This document shows, piece after piece, positions 48,670 through 58,504 of a stretch of 64,000 nucleotides of DNA. The position numbers were made by a program, and so were the translations under genes. Below the pieces are notes generated by a model that worked only from the letters and a program-made list of their open reading frames with translations, did not search any database and had not been told where the DNA came from. Origin of the DNA: Pseudomonas mosselii (GTDB lineage: Bacteria > Pseudomonadota > Gammaproteobacteria > Pseudomonadales > Pseudomonadaceae); NCBI RefSeq assembly GCF_019823065.1, contig NZ_CP081966.1:558001-622000 (forward strand). Reading direction: 5' to 3'. Numbering within the stretch: position 1 is the stretch's first letter; the number at the start of each line of letters is the position of its first letter.

Positions 48670-51600
48670 TCAGCCAATGGTCATCAGGCTGGCGTTACCA
48701 CCCGCCGCCGCGGTGTTCACGCTCACCGCCCGCTCGATCACCAGGCGTTCCAGGGCGATCTGGTGATCGCCACTCGACAGCCCGTGCACGCCGACGATCG
48801 CGCCGGCACGCTTGGCCACCTGCTCGCAAACACCGCGCAGCTGGTCGGAGTGACCGTGGTGGATGACCGCGTCGAAGGCCACGTCGCCCTTGCTCCAGTC
48901 GGCCACCAGCTTGATCTTCGCCTGCAGCTCCTTCGGCAGACGGCCGCGCACGGTCTTGGCCGGCTCGCCGTCCTGGAACACCGCCGAGCTGCCCACGGCC
49001 AGTACCGCCGCCAGCTGGGCCAGCAGGTCGGCCTCGTTGTCGGCCAGGCACAGCACGTGTTCGCGAGGCAGCACAGTGTAGGTGTTGCGCTCGCCGGTCG
49101 GGCCTGGCAGCACGCGGGTGATGCCGCTCTGCGACTGCTCGGCGAACTGCTCGCACAGCGCGGCCAGGTCGCTCATCTGGCTGCTGGCCGCCCAGGTCTT
49201 GAGGGTGGTCAGCGGTTTGAGCTGCTGGTCGCGCAGGGTGGTGTCGGCCTTGCTGCGCGCATCGTCGGCCTGGAAGTGGCGGGCGATGGCGTCGGCCGGG
49301 CGGGTCGACAGCAGGCGGTACAGGTACAGCGGGCCGCCGGCTTTCGGGCCGGTGCCCGACAGGCCTTCACCGCCGAACGGCTGCACGCCGACCACGGCAC
49401 CGACAATGTTGCGGTTGACGTACATGTTGCCGGCGTTGACGTTGTCCACCACCTTGGCGATGGTCTCGTCGATGCGGGTGTGCACGCCCAGGGTAAGACC
49501 GTAGCCGGAAGCGTTGATCTGCTCGATCAGCTGGTCCAGGTCCTTGCGGTTGTAACGCACCACGTGCAGCACTGGGCCGAAGATCTCGCGCTTGAGCTCG
49601 TCGAAGCTTTCCAGTTCGATCAGGGTCGGCATCACGAAGGTGCCGCGCTTGATCTCCTCGCCTTCGGCGATGGCCACCTGGTAGACGGTGCGGCCTTTGT
49701 CGCGCATGCCCTGGATGTGCTTCTCGATGCCGGCCTTGGCTTCGGCGTCGATCACCGGGCCGATGTCCACGGACAGGCGCTCCGGGTTGCCCAGGCGACT
49801 TTCGGCCATGGCGCCCTTGAGCATCTCGATCACGCGGTCGGCGGAGTCTTCCTGCAGACACAGAACGCGCAGGGCCGAGCAACGCTGGCCGGCGCTGTCG
49901 AAGGCCGAGGAGACCACATCGATCACCACCTGCTCGGTCAGCGCCGAGGAGTCGACGATCATGGCGTTCTGGCCACCGGTTTCGGCGATCAGCGGGATCG
50001 GGCGGCCCTGGTTGTCCAGGCGTCCGGCGATGTTGCGTTGCAGCAGGCGGGCGACTTCGGTGGAGCCGGTGAACATCACGCCCTTGACGCGCTCGTCACC
50101 GACCAGGCCGGCACCGACGGTTTCGCCCTGGCCTGGCAGCAGTTGCAGCACGCCTTCGGGGATGCCGGCTTCCAGCAGCAGGCGCACGGCCTGGGCGGCG
50201 ACCAGCGGGGTCTGTTCGGCCGGCTTGGCCAGTACCGGGTTGCCGGCGGCCAGCGCCGCGGCCACCTGTCCGGAGAAGATCGCCAGCGGGAAGTTCCATG
50301 GGCTGATGCACACCACCGGGCCCAGAGGGCGGCAGCTGTCATTGCGCAGGTCGTTGCGTGCCTGCACCGCGTAGTAGCGCAGGAAGTCCACGGCCTCGCG
50401 CACTTCGGCGATGGCGTTGGCGTAGGTCTTGCCGGCTTCGCGCACCAGCAGGCCCATCAGCGGCTGGATGTCGGCTTCCATCAGGTCGGCGGCGCGTTCG
50501 AGGATCGCGGCGCGCTCGGCCGGTGGGGTGGCTTGCCAGATCGGCGCGGCGTTCAGTGCGCACTGGATGGCGTTGTCGACGTCGGCGACGGTGGCTTCCT
50601 GCACGTGGCCCACGACATCGCGGTGGTCGGCCGGGTTGAGCACCGGTGTGGCCGGCTGCTCGCTGGCGGCGCAGGCCAGCAGCGGCGTGGCTTTCCAGTC
50701 ATTGTGGGCGGTGGCCAGCAGGGCGCAGGACAGCGACGCCAGGCGGTGTTCGTTGGCCATGTCGATGCCGGCCGAGTTGGCCCGCTCGCTGCCGTACAGC
50801 TCACGCGGCATCGGGATGCGCGGGTGCGGCAAGCCGATGCTGCCTTCCTGAGTGCCCATGCGCTCGATGCTGGCGACCGGGTCGGCGACCAGTTCCTGGA
50901 TGGAGATCGAGTGGTCGGCGATGCGGTTGACGAACGAGGTGTTGGCGCCGTTTTCCAGCAGGCGACGGACCAGGTAGGCCAGCAGGGTCTCGTGGGTGCC
51001 GACCGGTGCGTACACGCGGCATGGACGGTTCAGCTTGCCCTCGGAGATCTTGCCCACGACTTGCTCGTACAGCGGTTCGCCCATGCCGTGCAGGCACTGG
51101 AATTCGTACTGGCCCGGGTAGTAGTTCTGCCCGGCGATGGTGTAGATGGCCGACAGGGTGTGGGCGTTGTGGGTGGCGAACTGCGGGTAGATGGCTTCTG
51201 GCACGGCCAGCAGCTTGCGGGCGCAGGCAACATAGGAAACGTCGGTGTACACCTTGCGGGTGTAGACCGGATAGCCTTCCAGGCCTTCGACCTGGGCGCG
51301 CTTGATCTCGCTGTCCCAGTAGGCGCCTTTCACCAGGCGGATCATCAGGCGGTGACGGCTGCGCTTGGCCAGGTCGATGACGTAGTCGATCACGTACGGG
51401 CAGCGCTTCTGGTAGGCCTGGATGACGAAACCGATGCCGTTCCAGCCGGCCAGCGACGGCTCGAAGCACAGGCGCTCGAGCAGGTCCAGCGACAGCTCCA
51501 GGCGGTCGGCCTCCTCGGCGTCGATGTTCAGGCCGATGTCGTACTGCTTGGCCAGCAGGGTCAGCGACAGCAGGCGCGGGTACAGCTCGTTCATCACGCG

Positions 51601-52620
51601 CTCGTACTGGGCACGGCTGTAGCGCGGGTGCAGGGCCGAGAGCTTGATCGAGATGCCCGGGCCTTCATAGATGCCGCGGCCGTGCGAGGCTTTGCCGATC
51701 GAGTGGATCGCCTGCTCGTAGGACGCCAGGTATTTCTGCGCGTCGTGCTCGGTCAGCGCGGCTTCGCCAAGCATGTCATAGCTGTAGCGGAAGCCCTTGG
51801 CTTCGAACTTGCTGGCATTGGCCAGGGCCTCGGCGATGGTCTCACCGGTGACGAACTGCTCGCCCATCAGGCGCATGGCCATGTCGACGCCCTTGCGGAT
51901 CATCGGCTCGCCGCTCTTGCCGATGATGCGGGTGAGCGAGGAAGTCAGGCCGGATTCGTTGTGGGTGCTGACCAGCTTGCCGGTCAGCAGCAAGCCCCAG
52001 GTGGCGGCGTTGACGAACAGCGACGGGCTGTTGCCCAGGTGCGGCTGCCAGTTGCCGGTGCTGATCTTGTCGCGGATCAGCGCGTCACGGGTGCCTTTGT
52101 CGGGGATGCGCAGCAGTGCTTCGGCCAGGCACATCAGCGCCACGCCTTCCTGGGAGGACAGCGAGAACTCCTGCAGCAGGCCCTGGACGATGCCGGCACG
52201 GCCGCCGGCGCTCTTCTGGTTGCGCAGCTTGTCGGCCAGGCTCGCGGCCAGCTTGTTGGTGGCTTCGGCCTGGGCGGCCGGCAGGCGGGCCTGCTCCAGC
52301 AGCATCGGCACCACTTCCTGCTCGGGGCGGCGGTAGGCGGCGGTGATCGCCGAGCGCAGTACCGACTGCGGCAGGATGCTTTCGGCGAATTCCAGGAAGC
52401 ACTGGTGGGCGTGGTCGGCGGCGACTTCGCCGGCGTCGTCGCCAGCGGCGGCATGGCCGTTGAGGTCGTTCAGGGTGGCGCCACCCTCGAGCTTCTCGAG
52501 ATAGTTGAAGATCGCTTGCTTGATCAACCAGTGCGGCGTGCGGTCGATGGACTGCGCAGCTGCTTTGAGTCGCTCACGGGTCGGGTCGTCGAGTTTAACC
52601 CCAAGGGTGGTCGTCGCCAT
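48670..52620 (-). CDS. putA: Trifunctional PutA: repressor, proline dehydrogenase and P5C dehydrogenase
   Basis: A 1316-residue protein. Residues 1-47 form a ribbon-helix-helix DNA-binding domain (TTLGVKLDDPTRERLKAAAQ), so this is the autorepressing form. The proline dehydrogenase barrel spans ~260-560 (e.g. GISIKLSALHPRYSRAQYER, LVKGAYWDSEIKRAQ). The aldehyde dehydrogenase domain (~650-1110) has SPWNFPLAIFSGQ, GSTEVARLL and the catalytic Cys in SAFDSAGQRCSALRV. A C-terminal domain follows. It converts proline to glutamate. The gene is divergent from putP and separated by a 358-base region full of PutA-like boxes; a terminator follows it. Start MATTTLGVKL has AGGATAAG before it. Confidence 0.97.
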   Translation of the reverse strand: MATTTLGVKLDDPTRERLKAAAQSIDRTPHWLIKQAIFNYLEKLEGGATLNDLNGHAAAGDDAGEVAADHAHQCFLEFAESILPQSVLRSAITAAYRRPEQEVVPMLLEQARLPAAQAEATNKLAASLADKLRNQKSAGGRAGIVQGLLQEFSLSSQEGVALMCLAEALLRIPDKGTRDALIRDKISTGNWQPHLGNSPSLFVNAATWGLLLTGKLVSTHNESGLTSSLTRIIGKSGEPMIRKGVDMAMRLMGEQFVTGETIAEALANASKFEAKGFRYSYDMLGEAALTEHDAQKYLASYEQAIHSIGKASHGRGIYEGPGISIKLSALHPRYSRAQYERVMNELYPRLLSLTLLAKQYDIGLNIDAEEADRLELSLDLLERLCFEPSLAGWNGIGFVIQAYQKRCPYVIDYVIDLAKRSRHRLMIRLVKGAYWDSEIKRAQVEGLEGYPVYTRKVYTDVSYVACARKLLAVPEAIYPQFATHNAHTLSAIYTIAGQNYYPGQYEFQCLHGMGEPLYEQVVGKISEGKLNRPCRVYAPVGTHETLLAYLVRRLLENGANTSFVNRIADHSISIQELVADPVASIERMGTQEGSIGLPHPRIPMPRELYGSERANSAGIDMANEHRLASLSCALLATAHNDWKATPLLACAASEQPATPVLNPADHRDVVGHVQEATVADVDNAIQCALNAAPIWQATPPAERAAILERAADLMEADIQPLMGLLVREAGKTYANAIAEVREAVDFLRYYAVQARNDLRNDSCRPLGPVVCISPWNFPLAIFSGQVAAALAAGNPVLAKPAEQTPLVAAQAVRLLLEAGIPEGVLQLLPGQGETVGAGLVGDERVKGVMFTGSTEVARLLQRNIAGRLDNQGRPIPLIAETGGQNAMIVDSSALTEQVVIDVVSSAFDSAGQRCSALRVLCLQEDSADRVIEMLKGAMAESRLGNPERLSVDIGPVIDAEAKAGIEKHIQGMRDKGRTVYQVAIAEGEEIKRGTFVMPTLIELESFDELKREIFGPVLHVVRYNRKDLDQLIEQINASGYGLTLGVHTRIDETIAKVVDNVNAGNMYVNRNIVGAVVGVQPFGGEGLSGTGPKAGGPLYLYRLLSTRPADAIARHFQADDARSKADTTLRDQQLKPLTTLKTWAASSQMSDLAALCEQFAEQSQSGITRVLPGPTGERNTYTVLPREHVLCLADNEADLLAQLAAVLAVGSSAVFQDGEPAKTVRGRLPKELQAKIKLVADWSKGDVAFDAVIHHGHSDQLRGVCEQVAKRAGAIVGVHGLSSGDHQIALERLVIERAVSVNTAAAGGNASLMTIG

Positions 52621-52978
52621 TTCTTATCCTCGTTATTGGTCACGGATGTGGCCTAAGCTGAAGGCAAGATTAGCCTGTAGGACAATTCGGGTGCAACCGG
52701 GTGCAACCCGAAATCTTCACGGTAAAGGTGCAACTCGTCTGAAGGATGTTTCCTTACAGCCGAAACGGTCTTTTTTGCTGCTTTTGCTTATGTAAAACGC
52801 TGCGTTTGCTCCGAAAAGGAGCAAAAAAGGGGCTTTATCCGAAAAACCATGGCTGGGTGCAACTTGCAAATGAAAAATGGTTGCACCTCGTTCATGTTGT
52901 TGCATAGGATTCGCCGCCTGGGTGCAACCGTCGTGCACGGCGGTCGCAAGAGATAAAAACAACGCCAGGGCACAACTC
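52621..52978. promoter_or_regulatory. putA-putP control region with repeated GTTGCA operator motifs
   Basis: This 358-base region has at least seven copies of the PutA core GTTGCA / TGCAAC: 52690-52698, 52700-52708, 52728-52735, 52856-52863, 52879-52887, 52899-52904 and 52921-52929, most within GGTGCAACC or GGTTGCACC. They cluster near each end, in front of both genes. A hairpin TTTGCTCC/GGAGCAAA at 52805-52825 lies in the middle. PutA of enteric bacteria binds GTTGCA sites and P. putida PutA represses both genes, so these are probable operators. Confidence 0.8.
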
Positions 52979-54457
52979 ATGGGCAATCCACTAACGATCA
53001 CCTTCGTGATCTACATTGCGGCAATGGTGCTGATCGGCTTCGCCGCCTATCGCTCCACCAAGAACCTTTCCGACTATATTCTCGGCGGCCGTAGTCTCGG
53101 CAGCGTGGTTACCGCGCTTTCCGCCGGCGCATCGGACATGAGCGGCTGGCTGTTGATGGGCCTGCCGGGCGCCATCTACTTTGCGGGCCTTTCCGAGGCC
53201 TGGATCGCCATCGGCCTGACCGTCGGCGCCTACCTGAACTGGCTGTTTGTCGCCGGCCGTCTGCGTGTGCAGACTGAGCACAACGGTGATGCCCTGACCC
53301 TGCCGGACTACTTCTCCAGCCGCTTCGAAGACCAGACCGGCCTGCTGCGGATCATCTCGGCGATCGTCATCCTGGTGTTCTTCACCATCTACTGCGCTTC
53401 CGGCATCGTTGCCGGCGCCCGTCTGTTCGAAAGCACCTTCGGCATGTCCTACGAGACCGCCCTGTGGGCCGGTGCCGCCGCGACCATCGCCTACACCTTC
53501 ATCGGTGGTTTCCTGGCCGTAAGCTGGACCGATACCGTGCAGGCTTCGCTGATGATCTTCGCGCTGATCCTTACCCCGGTGATCGTGCTGATTTCCACTG
53601 GCGGCTTCGACCAGACCTTCGCTGCCATCGACGCGGTGAACCCGGCGCACTTCGACATGTTCAAGGGCGCGACCTTCATCGGCATCATCTCGCTGATGGG
53701 CTGGGGTCTTGGCTACTTCGGGCAGCCGCACATCCTGGCGCGCTTCATGGCCGCCGACTCGGTGAAGTCGATCGCCAACGCCCGCCGCATTTCCATGACC
53801 TGGATGATCCTGTGCCTGGCCGGTACCTGCGCAGTGGGCTTCTTCGGCATCGCCTACTTCTCGGCGCATCCTGACCTGGCAGGTCCGGTCACCGAGAACC
53901 ACGAGCGCGTGTTCATCGAACTGGCCAAGATCCTGTTCAACCCTTGGGTTGCCGGTATCCTGCTGTCGGCCATCCTGGCCGCTGTGATGAGTACCTTGAG
54001 CTGCCAGTTGCTGGTGTGCTCCAGCGCCCTGACCGAGGACTTCTACAAGGCCTTCCTGCGCAAGAACGCTTCGCAGCAGGAATTGGTCTGGGTCGGTCGC
54101 CTGATGGTCCTGGCTGTCGCGCTTATCGCCATTGCGATGGCCTCCAATCCGGAAAACCGAGTGCTGGGCCTGGTGGCCTATGCCTGGGCCGGCTTTGGTG
54201 CCGCCTTCGGTCCGGTGGTGTTGATCTCGGTGCTGTGGAAGGGCATGACCCGTAATGGCGCCCTGGCCGGTATCGTGGTCGGCGCGCTGACCGTGATCCT
54301 GTGGAAAAACTACGTGGACATGGGCCTGTACGAGATCATCCCGGGCTTCCTGTTCGCCAGCATCGCCATCTTCGTGGTGAGCAAGCTGGGCAGCCCGTCG
54401 AACAGCATGGTTTCGCGTTTTGAAACTGCTGACGCGGCGTATCACGCTGACAAATAA
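52979..54457 (+). CDS. putP: Sodium/proline symporter
   Basis: A 492-residue membrane protein of the SSS family with about 13 transmembrane helices. Starts MGNPLTITFVIYIAAMVLIG, and contains LSDYILGGRSLGSVVTALSAGASDMSGWLLMGLPG in which GASDMSGWL is the Na+-proline site of PutP. Later segments FGQPHILARFMAADSV and LSAILAAVMSTLSCQLLVCS are also typical. It imports proline for PutA. Shares its control region with the divergent putA. Confidence 0.96.
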   Translation: MGNPLTITFVIYIAAMVLIGFAAYRSTKNLSDYILGGRSLGSVVTALSAGASDMSGWLLMGLPGAIYFAGLSEAWIAIGLTVGAYLNWLFVAGRLRVQTEHNGDALTLPDYFSSRFEDQTGLLRIISAIVILVFFTIYCASGIVAGARLFESTFGMSYETALWAGAAATIAYTFIGGFLAVSWTDTVQASLMIFALILTPVIVLISTGGFDQTFAAIDAVNPAHFDMFKGATFIGIISLMGWGLGYFGQPHILARFMAADSVKSIANARRISMTWMILCLAGTCAVGFFGIAYFSAHPDLAGPVTENHERVFIELAKILFNPWVAGILLSAILAAVMSTLSCQLLVCSSALTEDFYKAFLRKNASQQELVWVGRLMVLAVALIAIAMASNPENRVLGLVAYAWAGFGAAFGPVVLISVLWKGMTRNGALAGIVVGALTVILWKNYVDMGLYEIIPGFLFASIAIFVVSKLGSPSNSMVSRFETADAAYHADK

Positions 54458-54482
54458 CGCCTGCTGAATCGGCGTTGTCCCT

Positions 54483-54546
54483 ATCGCGGGGCAAGCCCGC
54501 TCCCACGTGTCCTCGGGCATTTGTGGGAGTGGGCTTGCCCCGCGAT
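54483..54546. repeat. REP pair (type 'GTGGGAGCGGGCTTGCCCC')
   Basis: ATCGCGGGGCAAGCCCGCTC (54483 on) and its inverted copy ending GGGCTTGCCCCGCGAT (54546) face each other around about 17 bases. It separates putP from rlmJ. Same variant as at 18869 and 55456. Confidence 0.9.
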
Positions 54547-54599
54547 GCTTTTTGCCGGCTGCAAGGCAAGGTAAACTTGTTGCCCCCGCAGGAGTCCTC

Positions 54600-55436
54600 A
54601 TGAACTATCGTCACGCCTTCCACGCCGGCAACCACGCCGACGTCCTCAAGCACATCGTGCTCACCCGCCTCATCGCCCTGATGTCGCGCAAGGAACAGCC
54701 ATTCGCCTACATCGACACCCACGCTGGCCTGGGTCTCTACGACTTGCAGGGCGACCAGGCGAGCCGTACCGGTGAGTACCTCGAGGGCGTGGCCCGCCTG
54801 TGGAATCGTGACGACCTGCCGGAAGCGGCCGCCGACTACCTGCGCATCATCAAGCGCCTGAACCCGGATGGCGAGCTGCGCTTCTACCCGGGCTCGCCCG
54901 AGCTGGCGCGTCGTTTGATGCGTCAGCAGGACCGCGCCCTGCTCAACGAGAAGCACCCTGAAGATGGGGCGCTGCTCAAGGAGAACATGAAGAAGGATCC
55001 GCGGGTCACCGTTCACCTGGGCGAAGGCTGGCACATCCCGCGGGCGCTTCTGCCGGTGCAGGAAAAGCGCGCCATCATGCTGATCGACCCGCCGTTCGAG
55101 CAGGCCGACGAGCTCAAGCGCTGCACCGTGGCCATGAAAGAGGCGATCGGTCGCATGCGCCAGACCGTCGCGGCGATCTGGTATCCGATCAAGGACCAGC
55201 GCTCGTTGACCCGTTTCTATCAAGATCTGACCAGCACCGGCGCGCCGAAGCTGCTGCGGGTCGAGCTGTACGTGCACCACCAGGATAGCCCGCAGGGCCT
55301 GAACGGCTCGGGCCTGGCCATCGCCAACCCGCCGTGGGGCCTGGAGGACGAGCTCAAGACGCTGCTGCCGTGGCTGGCCAAGGAGCTGGCGCAGACCGCT
55401 GGCAGCTTGCGCATGGACTGGTTGATCGCCGAATAG
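54600..55436 (+). CDS. rlmJ: 23S rRNA m6A2030 methyltransferase RlmJ
   Basis: A 278-residue SAM-dependent methyltransferase. Start MNYRHAFHAGNHADVLKHIV is the classic RlmJ N-terminus, with GGAG 5 bases before the ATG. FAYIDTHAGLGLYDL is motif I and MLIDPPFEQADELKR carries the catalytic D-P-P-F. Methylates N6 of A2030 in 23S rRNA. It stands alone between two REP pairs. Confidence 0.94.
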   Translation: MNYRHAFHAGNHADVLKHIVLTRLIALMSRKEQPFAYIDTHAGLGLYDLQGDQASRTGEYLEGVARLWNRDDLPEAAADYLRIIKRLNPDGELRFYPGSPELARRLMRQQDRALLNEKHPEDGALLKENMKKDPRVTVHLGEGWHIPRALLPVQEKRAIMLIDPPFEQADELKRCTVAMKEAIGRMRQTVAAIWYPIKDQRSLTRFYQDLTSTGAPKLLRVELYVHHQDSPQGLNGSGLAIANPPWGLEDELKTLLPWLAKELAQTAGSLRMDWLIAE

Positions 55437-55455
55437 CCTAACGGCATGTGACCCT

Positions 55456-55526
55456 CGTGGGAGCGGGCTTGCCCCGCGATGGCGCCGGTGGATCCGCCGC
55501 TATCGCGGGGCAAGCCCGCTCCCACG
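55456..55526. repeat. REP pair (type 'GTGGGAGCGGGCTTGCCCC')
   Basis: A unit beginning CGTGGGAGCGGGCTTGCCCC and its exact inverse ending GCCCGCTCCCACG are separated by a 21-base GC-rich spacer. It sits between rlmJ and the LPS core cluster. Confidence 0.9.
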
Positions 55527-55632
55527 CGAGTGCATCGCGCCTGACCATCTTTGCGTTATAATCCCGCCCTTTAGCCGCCATCCGCCCGAATGGCCGTTGG
55601 CGCACTTCATACCGATTTGAGAGGCTAGACCC

Positions 55633-57390
55633 TTGGCACTGACGATTCTTGGCCTGTCCGGCGCCCTTAGCCATGACCCTTCCGCGGCCCTGTACATCGA
55701 CGGCAAGCTGATTGCCGCCGCCGAAGAAGAGCGCTTCGTGCGTGACAAGCATGCGAAGAACCGCATGCCCTACGAGTCGGCGAAGTTCTGCCTGGAGCAG
55801 GCCGGCATCAAGCCGTCTGACGTCGACGTGGTGGCCATTCCGTTCGCCCCTATCAGCCTGTTCGGCAAGGCCCGCTGGCATTACGCCAAGCGCTACTGGT
55901 ACGCCCCGGACCGCGCCCTCGATGCGCTGCTGATGGGTAACCGCCGCTACAAGCGCTACCGCAAGAAGATCGTCTGGTGCCTGGAGCAGCTGGGCTTCGA
56001 TCCGAAGAAGATCAAGATCGAGCCGGTCGAGCACCACCTGGCCCATGCCTCCAGCGCCTACCACTGCTCGGGTTTCAAAGAGAAAACCGCGATCCTCGGC
56101 ATCGACGGCAAGGGCGAGTACGCCACCACCTTCTTTGGCTATGGCGAAAACGGCAAGATCCACAAGATCAAGGAATTCTTCGATCCAGACTCGCTGGGCG
56201 GCCTGTATGGCGCGATCACCGAGTTCCTCGGCTTCGAGATGCTCGATGGCGAGTTCAAGGTCATGGGCATGGCGCCATACGGCGATGCCAGCAAGTACGA
56301 CTTCTCGCGCCTGGCCAGTTTCGAAAACGGCGAGCTGGTGATCAACACCGAATACGCCAACGTCATCGGCCTGCGCCGCTATAAAGAGAAGGGCAAGGGC
56401 TTCTACTTCTCGCCCAAGCTGATCGAGTGGCTGGGTCCGAAACGCGAAGGCGACATCGCCGACGAGCCTTACATCCACTACGCCGCCAGCATGCAGGCGC
56501 TGTTCGAGAAGCTCGCCCTGCAGATGATCGACCATTACCTGGGCGACACGCTGAAAGAGACCGGCAAGCTGGCCTTCGCCGGCGGCTGCGCGCTGAACGT
56601 CAAGCTGAACCAGAAGATCATCGCCCGTGATGATGTAAAGGAGCTGTTCGTCCAGCCGGCCTCCGGCGACGCCGGTACCGCCGTTGGCGCGGCCGCCTAC
56701 GTGTCCCACGCCCGTGGCGTGCCGGTCGAGAAGATGGAACACGTCTACCTTGGCCCTGCGTATTCCAATGAAGACGTGATCGCCGCCTGTGCCCGTCACC
56801 CGAGCCAGCCGAAATGGCGCAAGCTGGAGAACATGCCGGAGCAGATCGCCAAGATCATGGTCGATGGCAACCCGGTGGCCTGGTTCCAGGGCCGCATGGA
56901 GTTCGGTCCGCGTGCGCTGGGTGGTCGTTCGATCATCGGCTGCCCGAGCGTGGAAGGCGTTGCCGACCGCATCAACCACCAGATCAAGTTCCGCGAGCGC
57001 TGGAGACCTTTCTGCCCGTCGATGCTCGATACTGTCGCGCCGCAGATGATCAAGATCGATCACCCCGCGCCGTTCATGACCTTCACCTTCGAAGTCGCCG
57101 AGGAGTGGAAGACCCGCGTGCCGGAAGTCGTCCACGAGGACGGCACTTCGCGCGCCCAGGTGCTCAAGCGTGAGTACAACCCGCGCTACTACGACATGAT
57201 GAAGGCGCTGGAAGACCTGACCGGCAACGGCGTGTCGTTGAACACCTCGCTGAACCGCCGCGGCGAACCCATGATCTGCTCGCCGACCGACGCCCTGAAC
57301 ATGTTCTTCGGCTCGGACCTGCAGTACCTGATCATGGAAGACATCCTGGTGGTCAAGGAAGGCGCCGCGCCGTATGACCAGCCGCTCTGA
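55633..57390 (+). CDS. wapO: Carbamoyltransferase of LPS core synthesis (WapO-like)
   Basis: A 585-residue NodU/TobZ-type O-carbamoyltransferase with a TTG start (55633; ALTILGLSGALSHDPSAAL). The N-terminal Kae1-like domain has HHLAHASSAYHCSGF, whose His ligands bind iron and carbamoyl-adenylate, and GIDGKGEYATTF. The C-terminal YrdC-like domain has MEFGPRALGGRSIIGCP and FRERWRPFCPSM. In P. aeruginosa WapO adds a carbamoyl group to an inner-core heptose. The following wapH-like gene overlaps its end by 17 bases. Gene order matches the P. aeruginosa wap cluster; the specific substrate is inferred. Confidence 0.88.
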   Translation: MALTILGLSGALSHDPSAALYIDGKLIAAAEEERFVRDKHAKNRMPYESAKFCLEQAGIKPSDVDVVAIPFAPISLFGKARWHYAKRYWYAPDRALDALLMGNRRYKRYRKKIVWCLEQLGFDPKKIKIEPVEHHLAHASSAYHCSGFKEKTAILGIDGKGEYATTFFGYGENGKIHKIKEFFDPDSLGGLYGAITEFLGFEMLDGEFKVMGMAPYGDASKYDFSRLASFENGELVINTEYANVIGLRRYKEKGKGFYFSPKLIEWLGPKREGDIADEPYIHYAASMQALFEKLALQMIDHYLGDTLKETGKLAFAGGCALNVKLNQKIIARDDVKELFVQPASGDAGTAVGAAAYVSHARGVPVEKMEHVYLGPAYSNEDVIAACARHPSQPKWRKLENMPEQIAKIMVDGNPVAWFQGRMEFGPRALGGRSIIGCPSVEGVADRINHQIKFRERWRPFCPSMLDTVAPQMIKIDHPAPFMTFTFEVAEEWKTRVPEVVHEDGTSRAQVLKREYNPRYYDMMKALEDLTGNGVSLNTSLNRRGEPMICSPTDALNMFFGSDLQYLIMEDILVVKEGAAPYDQPL

Positions 57391-58504
57391 ACCGCGCATC
57401 CTGCAGTTCTGCCATGGTTATGACGGGCCGTTCCTCGATTGTGCCCGTCAATACGCCAGCCTGTTCCAAGGCAGCGGCTACAAGGTCACTACCGTGTTCC
57501 TCACCGGGGCAGCGGACGCGCAGGTCGCGGCTGGCTGTGCCTCGGACGAGGTGCTGTTTCTCGAGTTCAGTTCCAAGGCCGTGCGCGGCCTGAAGCTGGG
57601 CGCGATCCGCGCGCTGCGCAAGATCGCCGCGCAGCGCAATTTCAGCTTTTGCATCGCCCACCGCTTCAAGCCGATCTATGTCGCGCTGCTCGGGACCGGC
57701 CTGCCGGTGATCGGCGTGCACCATGCCTTCGGCGACTATGAGCGCAAAGGGCGGCGGCTGTTCGCCAACCTGTTCCGCAAGCGCCTTAGCCTGCTCGGTG
57801 TGTCGGACGCGGTGCGTGACGACATGCGTCGCTGCTTGGGCCAGTGGCCGGCCGAGCGTATTCAGACCCTGTACAACCGCATCGACGTCGAGGCACTGCA
57901 GGCCAGCCTGGTGCCGTGTGACGAGGCGCGCCGTGCACTGGGTCTGGATGAACGTGCCTGGGTGGTCGGCAACGTCGGTCGCCTGCATCCGGACAAGGAC
58001 CAGGCCACGCTGCTGCGCGGCTTTGCCGAAGCCTTGCCGGGGCTGCCGACCGGCGCGCGCCTGGCGATTCTGGGCAAGGGGCGTCTCGAGGCGAAACTCA
58101 AGGCCCTGGCCGCTGAGCTGGGCATCACCGACCAGGTCGACTTCCTCGGCCAGGTCCCGGATGCCCGCCGTTACTTCCGCGCTTTCGACGTGTTCGCCCT
58201 GAGCTCCGACCATGAGCCGTTTGGCATGGTCTTGCTCGAAGCCATGGTCGCTGGCGTGCCGGTGCTGGCCACCGCCTGTGGCGGCGCCCGGGAAGTGGTC
58301 GAGGGTGTGGGTGTGCTGTTCCCGCTGGGCGATGCCGCGCAGCTGGCCCAGGGCCTGAAGCACATGGCCGGCCTGGGTGCGCAGCAGCGCGAGGCATGCG
58401 CCGGGCATATGCTGCAGCGTCTGCAGCAGCGCTTCAGCGACCAGGCGGTGCGGGATGCCTTCTGGAAACTGCCGCAAGTCCGCGCGCTGAAGGCGGAGGC
58501 TTGA
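57374..58504 (+). CDS. wapH: GT4-family glycosyltransferase, LPS outer core (WapH-like)
   Basis: A 376-residue GT-B enzyme. The start MTSRSEPRILQFCHGYDGPF lies inside wapO. The N-terminal domain binds the acceptor. The C-terminal nucleotide-sugar domain has VGNVGRLHPDKDQATLLRGF, RLAILGKGRLEAKL and the E-x7-E motif DHEPFGMVLLEAMVAGVPVL. In P. aeruginosa WapH adds a glucose to the outer core. Stop and next start overlap as TGATG. The name follows from position and family. Confidence 0.8.
   Translation: MTSRSEPRILQFCHGYDGPFLDCARQYASLFQGSGYKVTTVFLTGAADAQVAAGCASDEVLFLEFSSKAVRGLKLGAIRALRKIAAQRNFSFCIAHRFKPIYVALLGTGLPVIGVHHAFGDYERKGRRLFANLFRKRLSLLGVSDAVRDDMRRCLGQWPAERIQTLYNRIDVEALQASLVPCDEARRALGLDERAWVVGNVGRLHPDKDQATLLRGFAEALPGLPTGARLAILGKGRLEAKLKALAAELGITDQVDFLGQVPDARRYFRAFDVFALSSDHEPFGMVLLEAMVAGVPVLATACGGAREVVEGVGVLFPLGDAAQLAQGLKHMAGLGAQQREACAGHMLQRLQQRFSDQAVRDAFWKLPQVRALKAEA

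Noticed and set aside
48763-52656. A 1297-codon open frame on the + strand opposite putA
   Set aside because: It mirrors putA exactly, has no ribosome site and reads as Gly/Ala/Val/Gln-rich sequence typical of the antisense of a GC-rich gene.
52805-52825. Hairpin TTTGCTCC/GGAGCAAA in the put region as a terminator
   Set aside because: There is no U-tail on either strand and no gene ends nearby; it is more likely part of promoter architecture or incidental.
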